Source: UBA8919 sp041658185 (lineage in GTDB: Bacteria > Elusimicrobiota > UBA8919). Taken from it: a DNA stretch of 64,000 nt. Position numbers and translations under genes: made by a program. Numbering within the stretch: the first letter of the stretch is position 1; each line of letters opens with the position of its first letter. Positions 22,807-31,404 of this stretch are shown here, piece by piece. The notes under the pieces are model-generated. The model saw only the letters and a list, made by a program, of their open reading frames with translations. It searched no databases and was not told where the DNA came from. The DNA is taken from NCBI GenBank assembly GCA_041658185.1, contig JBBAAR010000012.1, positions 20,246-84,245 of the forward strand, in the 5' to 3' direction.

Positions 22807-23578
22807 AAACAAGCGTTTTGTTGATTTTCGTATTTTTGTAAATATATTCAAGGTCCTCCGCACCGAGCCGAACGCATCCGTGAGAAACTGCCCTGCCGAG
22901 TAGTTCCTCTTTTTGTGTCCCGTGGATTTTGTAACCGAATCCTAAATCAAGAGCATACTTTCCCAACTCTCCTTCCACTTTTCTTTCGGGTGCATTCGGA
23001 AGCGGTATTTCTTTTTTCTCCTCAACAAACGCCCAGTCGGGTTTGAACCACAGCGGATTTTCCGTTTTATTTTTTATAGTGAAAATTCCTTTGGGAGTTA
23101 CAAATTCCCATTTTCTTCCGGTTTTTTTATCATGCAAAATTCCGCCCCGCCCGACGGAACATTTTGCATATCTGATGATTTGTCCCTTTTGTTTGAAGTA
23201 TAAAATATTCTCTTTTGTATCTATAAGAATATAAGGTTCGTTGTCGGTCAGTTCGCTGATTCGCTGAATGAGAAGCATGTTTTCGTTTGAAAGACCGATA
23301 CTTTTTTCTATCAGATTTCTATTGATTTCTATAAGTGCGAGTTGTCTTTTTTTCAACGACGATGACTGTCTGTAAATTTTGTTTCTCTCCTTTTCCAACT
23401 GTTTAATTTCTTTTATTATCCCCGTTATACGATTTTTCGTAATTTCATTTTCGTTTTTTACATTTAAAAAATTGTAAATATCAACTGCCGCAAGTGTCAG
23501 AATTGCTATGATAATTATCGCGATGCAAACGTTTATTAGAAATGAATATTTTTTTATTTTTTTCATGGATTGAAACAT
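22796..23578 (-). CDS. L,D-transpeptidase (YkuD family), membrane anchored
   Basis: 260 residues: a transmembrane helix (about 12-32), a coiled-coil (NEITKNRITGIIKEIKQL), then a YkuD catalytic domain. The signature is IHGTQKEELLGRAVSHGCVRLG, with histidine and cysteine of the HGT...SHGCVRL motif (about 217-237, quoted in part). It cross-links peptidoglycan stems or attaches proteins to them in the periplasm. Its place between the two ATPase genes of a peptide transporter suggests a link to uptake of cell-wall peptides. It overlaps the OppD gene by 16 bases. Confidence 0.85.
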   Translation of the reverse strand: MFQSMKKIKKYSFLINVCIAIIIIAILTLAAVDIYNFLNVKNENEITKNRITGIIKEIKQLEKERNKIYRQSSSLKKRQLALIEINRNLIEKSIGLSNENMLLIQRISELTDNEPYILIDTKENILYFKQKGQIIRYAKCSVGRGGILHDKKTGRKWEFVTPKGIFTIKNKTENPLWFKPDWAFVEEKKEIPLPNAPERKVEGELGKYALDLGFGYKIHGTQKEELLGRAVSHGCVRLGAEDLEYIYKNTKINKTLVYVY

Positions 23579-24513
23579 CTCAGCAATCTATTTTCTTTTT
23601 GTTCCAATTGCGGACATTCTTTTGCGCACTTTTCAATTTTCTTCGGACATCGCGGATTAAACTTGCACCCGGGAGGTAAAGATGCTAAATCCGGCACATT
23701 ACCGGGAATCGTGTTAAACCTTCTCAATTTATATTTACCTGCTTTTGGAATTGCCGATAAAAGCGCTTTTGTATAAGGGTGTCTCGGATTTTTAATTATT
23801 TCCGATGTTCCACCCTCCTCAACAATTTCTCCTGCATACATTACCGCTAGACGGTTACAGATATCCAATATAATTCCGAAATTGTGTGTGATAAAAATTA
23901 CGGTTAGATTGAGTTCTTTTATCAGTTTTTTAATAAGTTCAAGAATTTCTTTTTGAATTGTGACATCCAATGCTGTTGTCGGTTCATCGGCAATTAAAAT
24001 TTCCGGTTTTGTTGCAATCGCAATGGCAATCATTATTCTCTGTCTCATTCCGCCCGATAATTGATGCGGATAGTAATTTTTAATTATTTTCGGATTGCTC
24101 AATTGAACCGTTTCAAGAAGTTTTTCAATTTTCTCGTCTGAAAAATCGTGATGATGCGTTTTTAATGTCTCTCTTATTTGTTCCGAAATTTTTATTACAG
24201 GATTTAATGATGATAACGGGTCCTGAAAAACAATTCCGATTTTTCCGCCCCTTATTTTTTGCAGTTCTTTTTCATCAAGCCGTAAAATATCTTGATTGTG
24301 AAAAATAATCTTGCCGGCGGTTATTCTTGATTCTTTCGGCAGAAGATTTAATATAGAAAGCCCGAGCGTTGATTTGCCGCATCCCGATTCGCCCACTATT
24401 GCCAGAGAATCCGCTTTATTTAATGCTAAAGAAACATTCCTTACGGCGGGAATTATTTTTTTCCCGACGGTATATTCAACGGAAATATTTTCAATTGATA
24501 AAATTTTATCCAT
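23563..24513 (-). CDS. Oligopeptide/dipeptide ABC transporter ATP-binding protein (OppD/DppD type)
   Basis: 316 residues. Walker A is GESGCGKSTLG, the Q-loop VFQDPLSSLNPV, the signature LSGGMRQRIMIAIAIA and Walker B ILIADEPTTALD. The C-terminal OppD extension is present with LPPGCKFNPRCPKKIEKCA, the cysteine-rich stretch that can hold an iron-sulfur centre. It abuts the dppC-type permease, sharing a base at the stop/start, so the two are coupled. Confidence 0.9.
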   Translation of the reverse strand: MDKILSIENISVEYTVGKKIIPAVRNVSLALNKADSLAIVGESGCGKSTLGLSILNLLPKESRITAGKIIFHNQDILRLDEKELQKIRGGKIGIVFQDPLSSLNPVIKISEQIRETLKTHHHDFSDEKIEKLLETVQLSNPKIIKNYYPHQLSGGMRQRIMIAIAIATKPEILIADEPTTALDVTIQKEILELIKKLIKELNLTVIFITHNFGIILDICNRLAVMYAGEIVEEGGTSEIIKNPRHPYTKALLSAIPKAGKYKLRRFNTIPGNVPDLASLPPGCKFNPRCPKKIEKCAKECPQLEQKENRLLRCFNP

Positions 24514-25343
24514 TAATTTATTCTCGGGTCAAAAACATCCCGCAAACCCTCACCTAAAAGATTCCAACTGAGAACTGTTACCAAAATTGCCAGTCCCGGA
24601 AAAAGCGAAAGCCACCATGCGATATGAATGTAGTCCTTGCCGCTGGTTAAAATATTTCCCCACGACGGTGTGGGCGGCTGAACGCCAAGCCCCAAAAACG
24701 AAAGTCCCGACTCCGTAAGAATTGCCGCCCCAACTCCAAGAATACTCGCAACGATTACCGGTGCAATAACATTCGGAAGAATATGAACAAAAATAATCCT
24801 TCTTTTTTTAAGACCCAGTCCTTTTGCCGCGATTATGAAGTCGCGTTCTTTCACGGAAAGTGTTTCGCCGCGAACCAATCGTGCAAGACCTGTCCAGGAA
24901 GTAAGACCGATTACAATCATAACATTGTAAATGTTAGGCTCTAAAAAAGCAATCACCATCAAAATTAAAAAAAATGTAGGGAAGCATAGCATAATATCAA
25001 CAAACCGCATAATGACAGTGTCAATTTTTCCTCCGAAATAGCCGGAGATTAATCCGAGAAACGTTCCGACAATTACCGAAATTCCGACCGCGATAATTCC
25101 GATAGATATTGAAATTCTCGTCCCATAGACCATCCTTGAAAAAACATCCCGTCCCATTTCATCGGTTCCCAAAAAATGATTTTTTGACGGCGGTTGCAAT
25201 CGTTCTAAAATATTTCCTTCAATCGGATTATGCGTAGAAATTAAAGGCGAAAAAATTGCCGTTAAAATCAAAGCGACTATTATTAAAATTCCGATCTTGG
25301 CAAGTTTATTTTTCAGTAATTTTTCAAGATAAAGTTTCAGCAT
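24513..25343 (-). CDS. Peptide ABC transporter permease (DppC/OppC type)
   Basis: 276 residues with six membrane helices. The N-terminal OppC extension leads to HFLGTDEMGRDVFSRMVYGTR, the family signature. The EAA loop that contacts the ATPases is visible as ERDFIIAAKGLGLKKRRIIF, and the end reads GEGLRDVFDPR. It imports peptides through the inner membrane with the DppB-type partner. A 24-bp palindrome (25349-25372) sits just before its start. Confidence 0.92.
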   Translation of the reverse strand: MLKLYLEKLLKNKLAKIGILIIVALILTAIFSPLISTHNPIEGNILERLQPPSKNHFLGTDEMGRDVFSRMVYGTRISISIGIIAVGISVIVGTFLGLISGYFGGKIDTVIMRFVDIMLCFPTFFLILMVIAFLEPNIYNVMIVIGLTSWTGLARLVRGETLSVKERDFIIAAKGLGLKKRRIIFVHILPNVIAPVIVASILGVGAAILTESGLSFLGLGVQPPTPSWGNILTSGKDYIHIAWWLSLFPGLAILVTVLSWNLLGEGLRDVFDPRIN

Positions 25344-25348
25344 AATTT

Positions 25349-25372
25349 ATAAATGGACAAATGTCCATTTAT
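25349..25372. repeat. 24-bp perfect palindrome with ACAAATGT core
   Basis: Arms ATAAATGGACA / TGTCCATTTAT around AA, in the gap between two permease genes. A second palindrome at 59000-59025 has the same ACAAATGT core (read on the minus strand) but different, still complementary arms. Confidence 0.7.
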
Positions 25373-25376
25373 TATT

Positions 25377-26348
25377 TTATCTATACCTTATTCGCGGGTC
25401 GATATAAGCGTAAGTTATGTCCGCTATTAAATTTCCAAAAAGTGTCAAAATTGCGACGATAGTTCCGACGGCCATAATAACGGGATAATCCCGCGACATA
25501 ATTGCTTCGTAACCCAGCCGACCCATTCCGGGCCATGCAAAAATCGTCTCAAAAATAAATGACCCGCCGATTAAGTCAGGAATTGTAAGACCGATAATTG
25601 TTACGACAGGAATCAATGCATTTCTTAAAGCGTGCTTAAAAATTACAGTTGACTCTGTTAGTCCTTTTGCTCTTGCGGTTCTTATGTAGTCCTGATGAAG
25701 AACTTCCAGCATTGCGGATTTTGTATATCTTGAAAGTCCTGCGAGACCGGTAAACGCCGATACGAAAACGGGCAAGATGAGATGTTTCGTGATATCCGTA
25801 AATTTCCCAAAAAAAGTAAGTTCGTCAAAATTTATTGAGCGGAAACCGGAAATAGGCAGCCAGCCAAGATGGAGTCCAAAAAAAATCATCAATAAAATTG
25901 CCAGCCAGAAGGTAGGAACAGAAAATCCCAAAAAAACTGTAACGGTAGTAATTTTATCAAAAACGGTATCTTTTTTTACGCTAGATATAACGCCTATGGG
26001 AATAGCGATTGCAAATATAAAAATTATTGATAAAAAATTAAGAAGTAGTGTTGCAGGAAGCCGTTCGGCGATTTTTTTTATGACGGGTCTGTCGTCTTTG
26101 AATGATTTCCCGAAATCAAGTTTTGCCAGCCGTTTAATCCACATCCCGTACTGAACATAAACCGGTTTGTCAAGTCCGTAAATTGCAACCAGCCGCTGTT
26201 TTGCCTCTACGGTGATTTTTTGGTTCATATCGGTAAGAATATCCGTCGGTTTGCCCGGCGATAAATGCATCACAAGAAAAGTAATAACGGTTATACCGAG
26301 AAGAACCGGAATTGTTAAAAGCAATCGTCTGAAAATATAAGAAATCAT
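25377..26348 (-). CDS. Peptide ABC transporter permease (DppB/OppB type)
   Basis: 323 residues with six membrane helices. It starts with the typical ISYIFRRLLLTIPVLLGITV and has the GLDKPVYVQYGMWI stretch of the first periplasmic loop. The EAA loop is YIRTARAKGLTESTVIFKHA, followed by LRNALIPVVTIIG, and the end is TYAYIDPRIRY. All are DppB/OppB hallmarks. It lies 71 bases after the substrate-binding protein gene. Confidence 0.92.
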   Translation of the reverse strand: MISYIFRRLLLTIPVLLGITVITFLVMHLSPGKPTDILTDMNQKITVEAKQRLVAIYGLDKPVYVQYGMWIKRLAKLDFGKSFKDDRPVIKKIAERLPATLLLNFLSIIFIFAIAIPIGVISSVKKDTVFDKITTVTVFLGFSVPTFWLAILLMIFFGLHLGWLPISGFRSINFDELTFFGKFTDITKHLILPVFVSAFTGLAGLSRYTKSAMLEVLHQDYIRTARAKGLTESTVIFKHALRNALIPVVTIIGLTIPDLIGGSFIFETIFAWPGMGRLGYEAIMSRDYPVIMAVGTIVAILTLFGNLIADITYAYIDPRIRYR

Positions 26349-26419
26349 ACAAAGATATTATATTTAATTGAGAGAAAAAATCAACGGAAAAATATGCGGC
26401 GGGATGGGTTCGGAAAATT

Positions 26420-28024
26420 TTACTGTTGAAGCGTGTATTTTTGATTTGCCTCCGGAACATACCATTCGCGGAAATTCCATCCAATACCTAAAGGTGCAAC
26501 CTCAGGACCAATAAATCTTTTGTGAATTACAGGTAGTGCGTCTGCAACATATAGAAATGTGTAGGGCTGGTCAACGGCAAGAATTTTATGGATTTTTCTG
26601 TAAATTTCCTGTCTCTGTTTTTCGGGAAAAATCCGCCGACCTTCTTCCAAAAGTTTGTCAACTTCTTTATTTTCGTAAGACACAAAATTGTATTGCCCTT
26701 CTTTTTTTTGTGACGAATGCCACAACGGATATTGGTCAGGGTCGCGTGATAACGACCAGCCTAAAATCACAGCATCAAATTTTTTCTTGTCAATGTATTG
26801 GTGAATAAATGTTGACCATTCCAAAATTCTTATGTTGACTTTTATTCCGACTTTTTTAAGATGTGCCTGAATAAGTTCTGCTGCGACCGCCCTTGATTTA
26901 TTTCCTTGATTTGTAATTATTGTGAACTCAAATTTTTTTCCGTTTTTGTCAAGCCAGCCATCGTTATCAGAATCAATCCATCCGAATTTCCCGAAGATTT
27001 TTTTGGCTTTTTCAGGATTGTATTCATAGTCCGAAACTTCCGGATTATATGCCCAACTTGTCGGCGGATATGGTCCTGTTGCCGGAACACCTAACCCAAG
27101 TAAAATACCGTCAATAATTTCTTTTTTATTTATTGAGTGTGCAATCGCCTGTCTAATTTCTTTTTCCTTGAAAAAGGGGTTCAAAAGATTATATCCAAGA
27201 TAGGCATAGCCGAAAGAAGGGTATCTGAACTTGTTGTAATTTTTGAAAAAATTTTTATAGGCATTGTACTGGTCTGGAGTTAAACCCATTGAGTCAATTG
27301 TCTCATTCCTCAATTCCAGAAACTGAACCGACTGGTCGGGAATAATTCTATAGATATATTTTGAAATTTTAGGTGGTCCTTCAAAATAATCAGGATTTGC
27401 CTCGAGCACGATTTTTTCATCTGTTTTCCATTCTACAAATTTATAAGGACCTGTTCCAATAGGTTTTCTGTTTGCGGGATGAGTGTTAAAATCACCCGTC
27501 TGAAAAATGTGTTTTGGAATAATTCCCATTCCCCATGAAATTAGCCCCGGCGAAAACGGTCCTTTGTATGTGATTTTTATTTTGTACGGGTTGATGATTT
27601 CAATTTTTTTGACAAGTTCAAAATCGGATGAATAAGGTGTTTTTACTTTCGGGTCAATCAGTTTTTGATATGTAAATTCAACATCTTCCGCAGTGAATTG
27701 TTTGCCGTCGTGCCATCTGACATTTTTTCTTAAATTGAAAATTATAATTTTCCCATCCGATGAAACCGTCCACGATTCTGCCAAATCCCCCATAATGTTT
27801 ATATTTTTGTCGTATTTTACCAGACCGTTAAAAACGAGATTATTTATATCAGCCGAAGCGGAATCAGATGCTAATATCGGATTCAGATATGAAGCATCCC
27901 CGATAGACGATTCAACATAATAATCACCGGAATTATCATTACCGGAAGTTTGTTTTACCGTTTCGGTTTTTTTGCAACCGACAAAACAAAAGACCAAAAA
28001 TAAAAAGAACAATTTTTTCCTCAT
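26420..28024 (-). CDS. Peptide-binding lipoprotein (SBP family 5, OppA/DppA type)
   Basis: 534 residues. The lipoprotein signal is MRKKLFFLFLVFCFVGCKK, cysteine at about 17. The mature protein shows family-5 signatures: YLNPILASDSASADI, LAESWTVSSDGKIIIFNLRK, WHDGKQFTAEDVEFTYQKL, PIGTGPYKFVEW and QAIAHSINKKEI. It delivers peptides to the DppB/DppC channel. It overlaps the M16 gene upstream by four bases, which links peptide production by proteases to peptide uptake. Confidence 0.92.
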   Translation of the reverse strand: MRKKLFFLFLVFCFVGCKKTETVKQTSGNDNSGDYYVESSIGDASYLNPILASDSASADINNLVFNGLVKYDKNINIMGDLAESWTVSSDGKIIIFNLRKNVRWHDGKQFTAEDVEFTYQKLIDPKVKTPYSSDFELVKKIEIINPYKIKITYKGPFSPGLISWGMGIIPKHIFQTGDFNTHPANRKPIGTGPYKFVEWKTDEKIVLEANPDYFEGPPKISKYIYRIIPDQSVQFLELRNETIDSMGLTPDQYNAYKNFFKNYNKFRYPSFGYAYLGYNLLNPFFKEKEIRQAIAHSINKKEIIDGILLGLGVPATGPYPPTSWAYNPEVSDYEYNPEKAKKIFGKFGWIDSDNDGWLDKNGKKFEFTIITNQGNKSRAVAAELIQAHLKKVGIKVNIRILEWSTFIHQYIDKKKFDAVILGWSLSRDPDQYPLWHSSQKKEGQYNFVSYENKEVDKLLEEGRRIFPEKQRQEIYRKIHKILAVDQPYTFLYVADALPVIHKRFIGPEVAPLGIGWNFREWYVPEANQKYTLQQ

Positions 28025-29304
28025 TTCAGTATAACCGTTATAATTTCTTTTGGATTAAAATATTTTTCACAGGCGGTTTTGATGTCTGAAATTGAAACTT
28101 TGTCTATGTCTTCAAGATATTTTTGATCATATTCGTAACCTTTCCCCATTGTTTCCCACCAGCCGAGATACCAGCACTGCCTTTGGATTGTTCTGTGGTC
28201 CAAAAGATAATTTCCTTTTAAGTATTCTTTTGCGTTTTTCAGTTCGTCGTCGGTAATTTCAGGCAATTTTTTAATTTCATCAATGAATATTTTTTCCACC
28301 GTCTCTACATTTTCTTTTGATGTCCCGGCATACAACACAAAATCACTTATTTCTTTTCTTGAAGGATAAAATGAATCGCCTTCATAAACCAGTCCGCTTT
28401 TTTCACGCAGCACATCAAAAAGCCGCGAACCCATTCCTCCCCCGAGTATGGCATTAATTACTTTCAGTGTGACATATTCCTTTTGGTTGATGTCAGGTGC
28501 TAAAAATCCCGAGAAAATGTACGATTGCTGGAATTTGCCGGTATAAGTTTTTTTTGAAATTTTGTTTGATTCTATTTTCGGCTGTTCTTTTTTTGTTTTT
28601 TCTATTGTCCCAATAATTTTTATGCTGCCGAAATATTTTTCTACAAGTTTTTTTGCCGTTTCAAAATCAACATCGCCGACAACACACAAAACCATATTTG
28701 CCGTCTTAAAATGTTTTCTGTAATTATCCGAAATCTGCGAAGTGGTTAATGATGAAACAGTTGTTCTATAACCTTCAACCGGTTTGTGATAAGGATGATT
28801 TTTGAAAATCAGTTCGTTGAATTCATCGTAAGCAACATCAAAAATGCGGTCTGATTTTGACTTTATAGCGGCTATTGTTCTTGTTTTTTCTTTTTCAAAT
28901 TCCTTTTCCGGAAATGTCGGATTATTTACGACATCGGCAAAAATATCAAAAGCGGGAATAAAATTGTCCGACGGTACTATCATTGAAACCTCAGAAAAAT
29001 CGTTTGAACATCCTGCGAAAATTGTAGCACCAAGCGATTCGGATTCAATTGCAATTTTTTCCGAAATTCTATTGGATGTCCCTTTCGTCAGCAACTGGAC
29101 GGTGAGATTTGTTATTCCTGCTTCATTATCCGTTTCAATAACGGAACCACCTTTTACGAATAAGTTCACGCTTACCAATCCGATTTTCTTTTTTTCGCAA
29201 TGGACTAAAGTAAAACCGTTGTCAAGTACGATATTATTTACTTGTGAATATCCAAAATTAAAAGCGAAAAGCAAAAAGTTAAAAATTATGGCTATTTTTT
29301 TCAT
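28021..29304 (-). CDS. M16-family peptidase homologue lacking the zinc motif
   Basis: 427 residues with a signal peptide (MKKIAIIFNFLLFAFNFGYS). Both M16 half-domains are recognisable: VNLFVKGGSVIETDNEAGIT, YDEFNELIFKNHPYHKPVEGY, NMVLCVVGDVDFETAKKLV and ILGGGMGSRLFDVLREKSGL. At the place of the catalytic HxxEH it reads NLTVQ, so it cannot bind zinc in the usual way. Bacterial M16B enzymes often work as an active/inactive pair, and the active partner is encoded directly upstream, three bases away. The C-terminal R-x-Y-type glycine-rich loop for substrate binding is kept. Confidence 0.88.
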   Translation of the reverse strand: MKKIAIIFNFLLFAFNFGYSQVNNIVLDNGFTLVHCEKKKIGLVSVNLFVKGGSVIETDNEAGITNLTVQLLTKGTSNRISEKIAIESESLGATIFAGCSNDFSEVSMIVPSDNFIPAFDIFADVVNNPTFPEKEFEKEKTRTIAAIKSKSDRIFDVAYDEFNELIFKNHPYHKPVEGYRTTVSSLTTSQISDNYRKHFKTANMVLCVVGDVDFETAKKLVEKYFGSIKIIGTIEKTKKEQPKIESNKISKKTYTGKFQQSYIFSGFLAPDINQKEYVTLKVINAILGGGMGSRLFDVLREKSGLVYEGDSFYPSRKEISDFVLYAGTSKENVETVEKIFIDEIKKLPEITDDELKNAKEYLKGNYLLDHRTIQRQCWYLGWWETMGKGYEYDQKYLEDIDKVSISDIKTACEKYFNPKEIITVILK

Positions 29305-29307
29305 AAT

Positions 29308-30645
29308 TTACGGAGTGATAACCACCGTCGGAATATTCGGAAAAATCAGATATTTTGAAATAACATTTTTTATATGTTCAGGTCTTACTTTTTTTATATT
29401 TTTTGTGTAATTTTCGGCGATTTTTCTGTTACCGAGCGCCGCATAAAATCCGAGTTCTTCCGCTTTGCCGTCCGGCGTTTGCTCTTGTAAAAGTTTATCC
29501 CGCATAAGAAGTGTTTTTGCCCTGTCAAGTTCTTCATCCGTTACATTTTCAAATGTAAGCTGGTTAAGTTCAATTAAAATTTTATTTGTCACAGCGGATG
29601 CATTTTCCGGTGAACATTCCGCATACACATAAAACAATCCGGGTCCATTATGTGTGGCAAATGAAACAGAAACGGTATAGGCAAGTTTGGTCTCTTCAAC
29701 AAGTTTTTTGTAAAGTCGTGATGCCCTGCCTGTTCCCAAAATATAAGAAGCGACATCAAGCGGATACTGGTCATCGCTTTTTATATTTGCCGCCGGAAAA
29801 CCCATAATTATGTATGAATGAGAAACATCTTTTTTGATTGTTTTTTTATATGGTTCGCTAAAAGAGTATTTGAAATTTCCATCTTCTAATTTAGTAAATT
29901 TTTGAACCATCCATTCCTCAAATTTTTCTTTTTTCGTTTTAAGTTTCTTAATCTTGCCGAAACTATTTTTCAGAAAACCGAGCATTTGTTTTTCATCAAA
30001 ATTGCCGGCAATCACTACTAGGATATTTTCCGGCGTATAAAAATTTTTATGAAACGACAGAAAATCATCCCGTTTTAATTTTGAAACTGTTTCTTCCGTC
30101 CCGATTACTCTTTGAGCATAACGGGAAAAGTTAAGAAAAACATGGCTATAAAATTCATCAAAAAGTAATGATTGCGGATTGTCGTCTTTTCGTTTTATTT
30201 CTTCAAGTATAACCCTTCGCTCTTTTTCAATTTCTTCTTCAGGAAATAACGGATTTAAAACGGCATCGGTAAGAATTTCCGCAGATTTAATAGAGTAACT
30301 GCTCGGTACAATGGCATAAAAATATGTAAAATCTTTTGAGGTTGCCGCGTTTATAATTCCGCCTAATTTTTCTATGTCGGGGGCAATTTGTTTTTGAGTT
30401 CGTGTAGGTGTTCCCTTAAAAATAAGATGTTCTATGAAATGAGAAATTCCGGAAATATTTTTGTCTTCGTTTGCCGCGCCTGCGGAAATCCATATCTGGA
30501 TTGCAGTCGTGTCGGCTGATGAATCCGAATCAAAAATAACTGACACCCCATTTTTTAGTTTATTACTTTCAACTGAATACAAAAAAGACACTGTTGTCAG
30601 TATCACGAAATAACTGCTTAAAAAAAATCTGAAAATATTTTTCAT
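29308..30645 (-). CDS. M16-family zinc peptidase, catalytic partner
   Basis: 445 residues with a signal peptide (about 1-24). The zinc site is complete: GISHFIEHLIFKGTPTR (HxxEH, about 63-67) with the downstream glutamate in VILEEIKRKDDNPQSLLFDE. The second domain has the YILGTGRASRLYKKL glycine loop. It is a periplasmic or secreted peptidase that digests short proteins or peptides. It forms a pair with the non-catalytic homologue encoded next to it. The peptide transporter of the same operon could take up its products. Confidence 0.9.
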   Translation of the reverse strand: MKNIFRFFLSSYFVILTTVSFLYSVESNKLKNGVSVIFDSDSSADTTAIQIWISAGAANEDKNISGISHFIEHLIFKGTPTRTQKQIAPDIEKLGGIINAATSKDFTYFYAIVPSSYSIKSAEILTDAVLNPLFPEEEIEKERRVILEEIKRKDDNPQSLLFDEFYSHVFLNFSRYAQRVIGTEETVSKLKRDDFLSFHKNFYTPENILVVIAGNFDEKQMLGFLKNSFGKIKKLKTKKEKFEEWMVQKFTKLEDGNFKYSFSEPYKKTIKKDVSHSYIIMGFPAANIKSDDQYPLDVASYILGTGRASRLYKKLVEETKLAYTVSVSFATHNGPGLFYVYAECSPENASAVTNKILIELNQLTFENVTDEELDRAKTLLMRDKLLQEQTPDGKAEELGFYAALGNRKIAENYTKNIKKVRPEHIKNVISKYLIFPNIPTVVITP

Positions 30646-30652
30646 TGAGTAA

Positions 30653-31093
30653 TTATTTTTTCTTTTTGATTTTTTTCTTCATTTTAGACGGTTTCTTAGC
30701 AGATTTTTTTACTTTTATTTTAACAGTTTTTTTCGGTATCCTTTGATTTTTCATCATTTCGGAAATCAGTTCAACTGCTTTTTCTGCTTTAGATTTCTCT
30801 GCTGCTACAAATACCACTACATCTTTTTTAGAACAGGAAAATTCTTTTTCAATCGCTATTTTTTCATCCGCGGTTATTCCATAGTGCGGAAGTTCGTCAG
30901 TTGAGATAAATCCGCCCGCCCCCGCTTTTTTTGAAACTGCCGACTGAAGCGTATCGGATAATTTTACATCTTTTACCAAAAGTCCCGCAATGCCTACAAT
31001 TTTCACTCCGAGAACGACACTACCTTTTGCAATCAGATTTTCAATAAGATTTGACTCAGTATTTTTTAAGAGATTTGTAATATCTTTTACCAT
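30653..31093 (-). CDS. Stand-alone GAD-domain protein with lysine-rich tail
   Basis: 146 residues. Residues about 20-115 resemble the GAD domain of archaeal GatE and of aspartyl-tRNA synthetase: a KGSVVLGVKIVGIAGLLVK strand region, GGFISTDELPHYGIT (GatE proteins have a TDELPAYGIT motif), and then VVVFVAAEKSKAEKAVELI. The last 30 residues are almost only lysine with some proline and serine, a likely RNA- or ribosome-binding tail. No amidotransferase or synthetase catalytic part is present. A strong AAAGGAGGTAATT site supports the start. The assignment comes from memory of the GatE motif and was not searched. Confidence 0.6.
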   Translation of the reverse strand: MVKDITNLLKNTESNLIENLIAKGSVVLGVKIVGIAGLLVKDVKLSDTLQSAVSKKAGAGGFISTDELPHYGITADEKIAIEKEFSCSKKDVVVFVAAEKSKAEKAVELISEMMKNQRIPKKTVKIKVKKSAKKPSKMKKKIKKKK

Positions 31094-31105
31094 AATTACC
31101 TCCTT

Positions 31106-31345
31106 TCAGATTGCTGTGGTTATAAGAGTTTCAGTTGAAGAAATCCCAGGAATTGCCCGTATTTTATGAACTACTAACATTGTCAATTCCTGAATACTTC
31201 CTGCTTCCACATCTATTACTAAATCCCATCTGCCCAAAACCGCGCTTATGTGCGTGATACCCTTGATAATTCTCAATTTGTTAAGCGTCTGTTTTTCTTT
31301 TCCCGCAACAAGTTTTGCAAGTACTAATCCCGAAGCCATTGCCAT
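31106..31345 (-). CDS. Lrp/AsnC-type effector (RAM) domain protein without DNA-binding domain
   Basis: 79 residues from the start MAMASGLVLAKLVAGKE, chosen because a GGGGGTG ribosome site lies six bases upstream. A 17-codon upstream extension overlaps nnrE and a palindrome and is not used. The sequence ITHISAVLGRWDLVIDVEAG, then ELTMLVVHKIRAIPGISST and TLITTAI, follows the AsnC C-terminal ferredoxin-like fold. With no helix-turn-helix it would act as a small-molecule-binding oligomer. It sits 12 bases before the GAD gene. Confidence 0.75.
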   Translation of the reverse strand: MAMASGLVLAKLVAGKEKQTLNKLRIIKGITHISAVLGRWDLVIDVEAGSIQELTMLVVHKIRAIPGISSTETLITTAI

Positions 31346-31371
31346 TTTTTCACCCCCTGTATTAAAAAGTT

Positions 31372-31404
31372 TCCCGCTCAAGCGGGATCCCGCCAAAGGC
31401 GGGA
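31372..31404. repeat. Double GC-rich palindrome at the nnrE end
   Basis: TCCCGCTCAAGCGGGA followed by TCCCGCCAAAGGCGGGA (sharing one base): two back-to-back hairpins. The last codons of nnrE (LWRDPA) are read from it. The style matches dispersed palindromic elements seen in many uncultured genomes. Confidence 0.75.
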
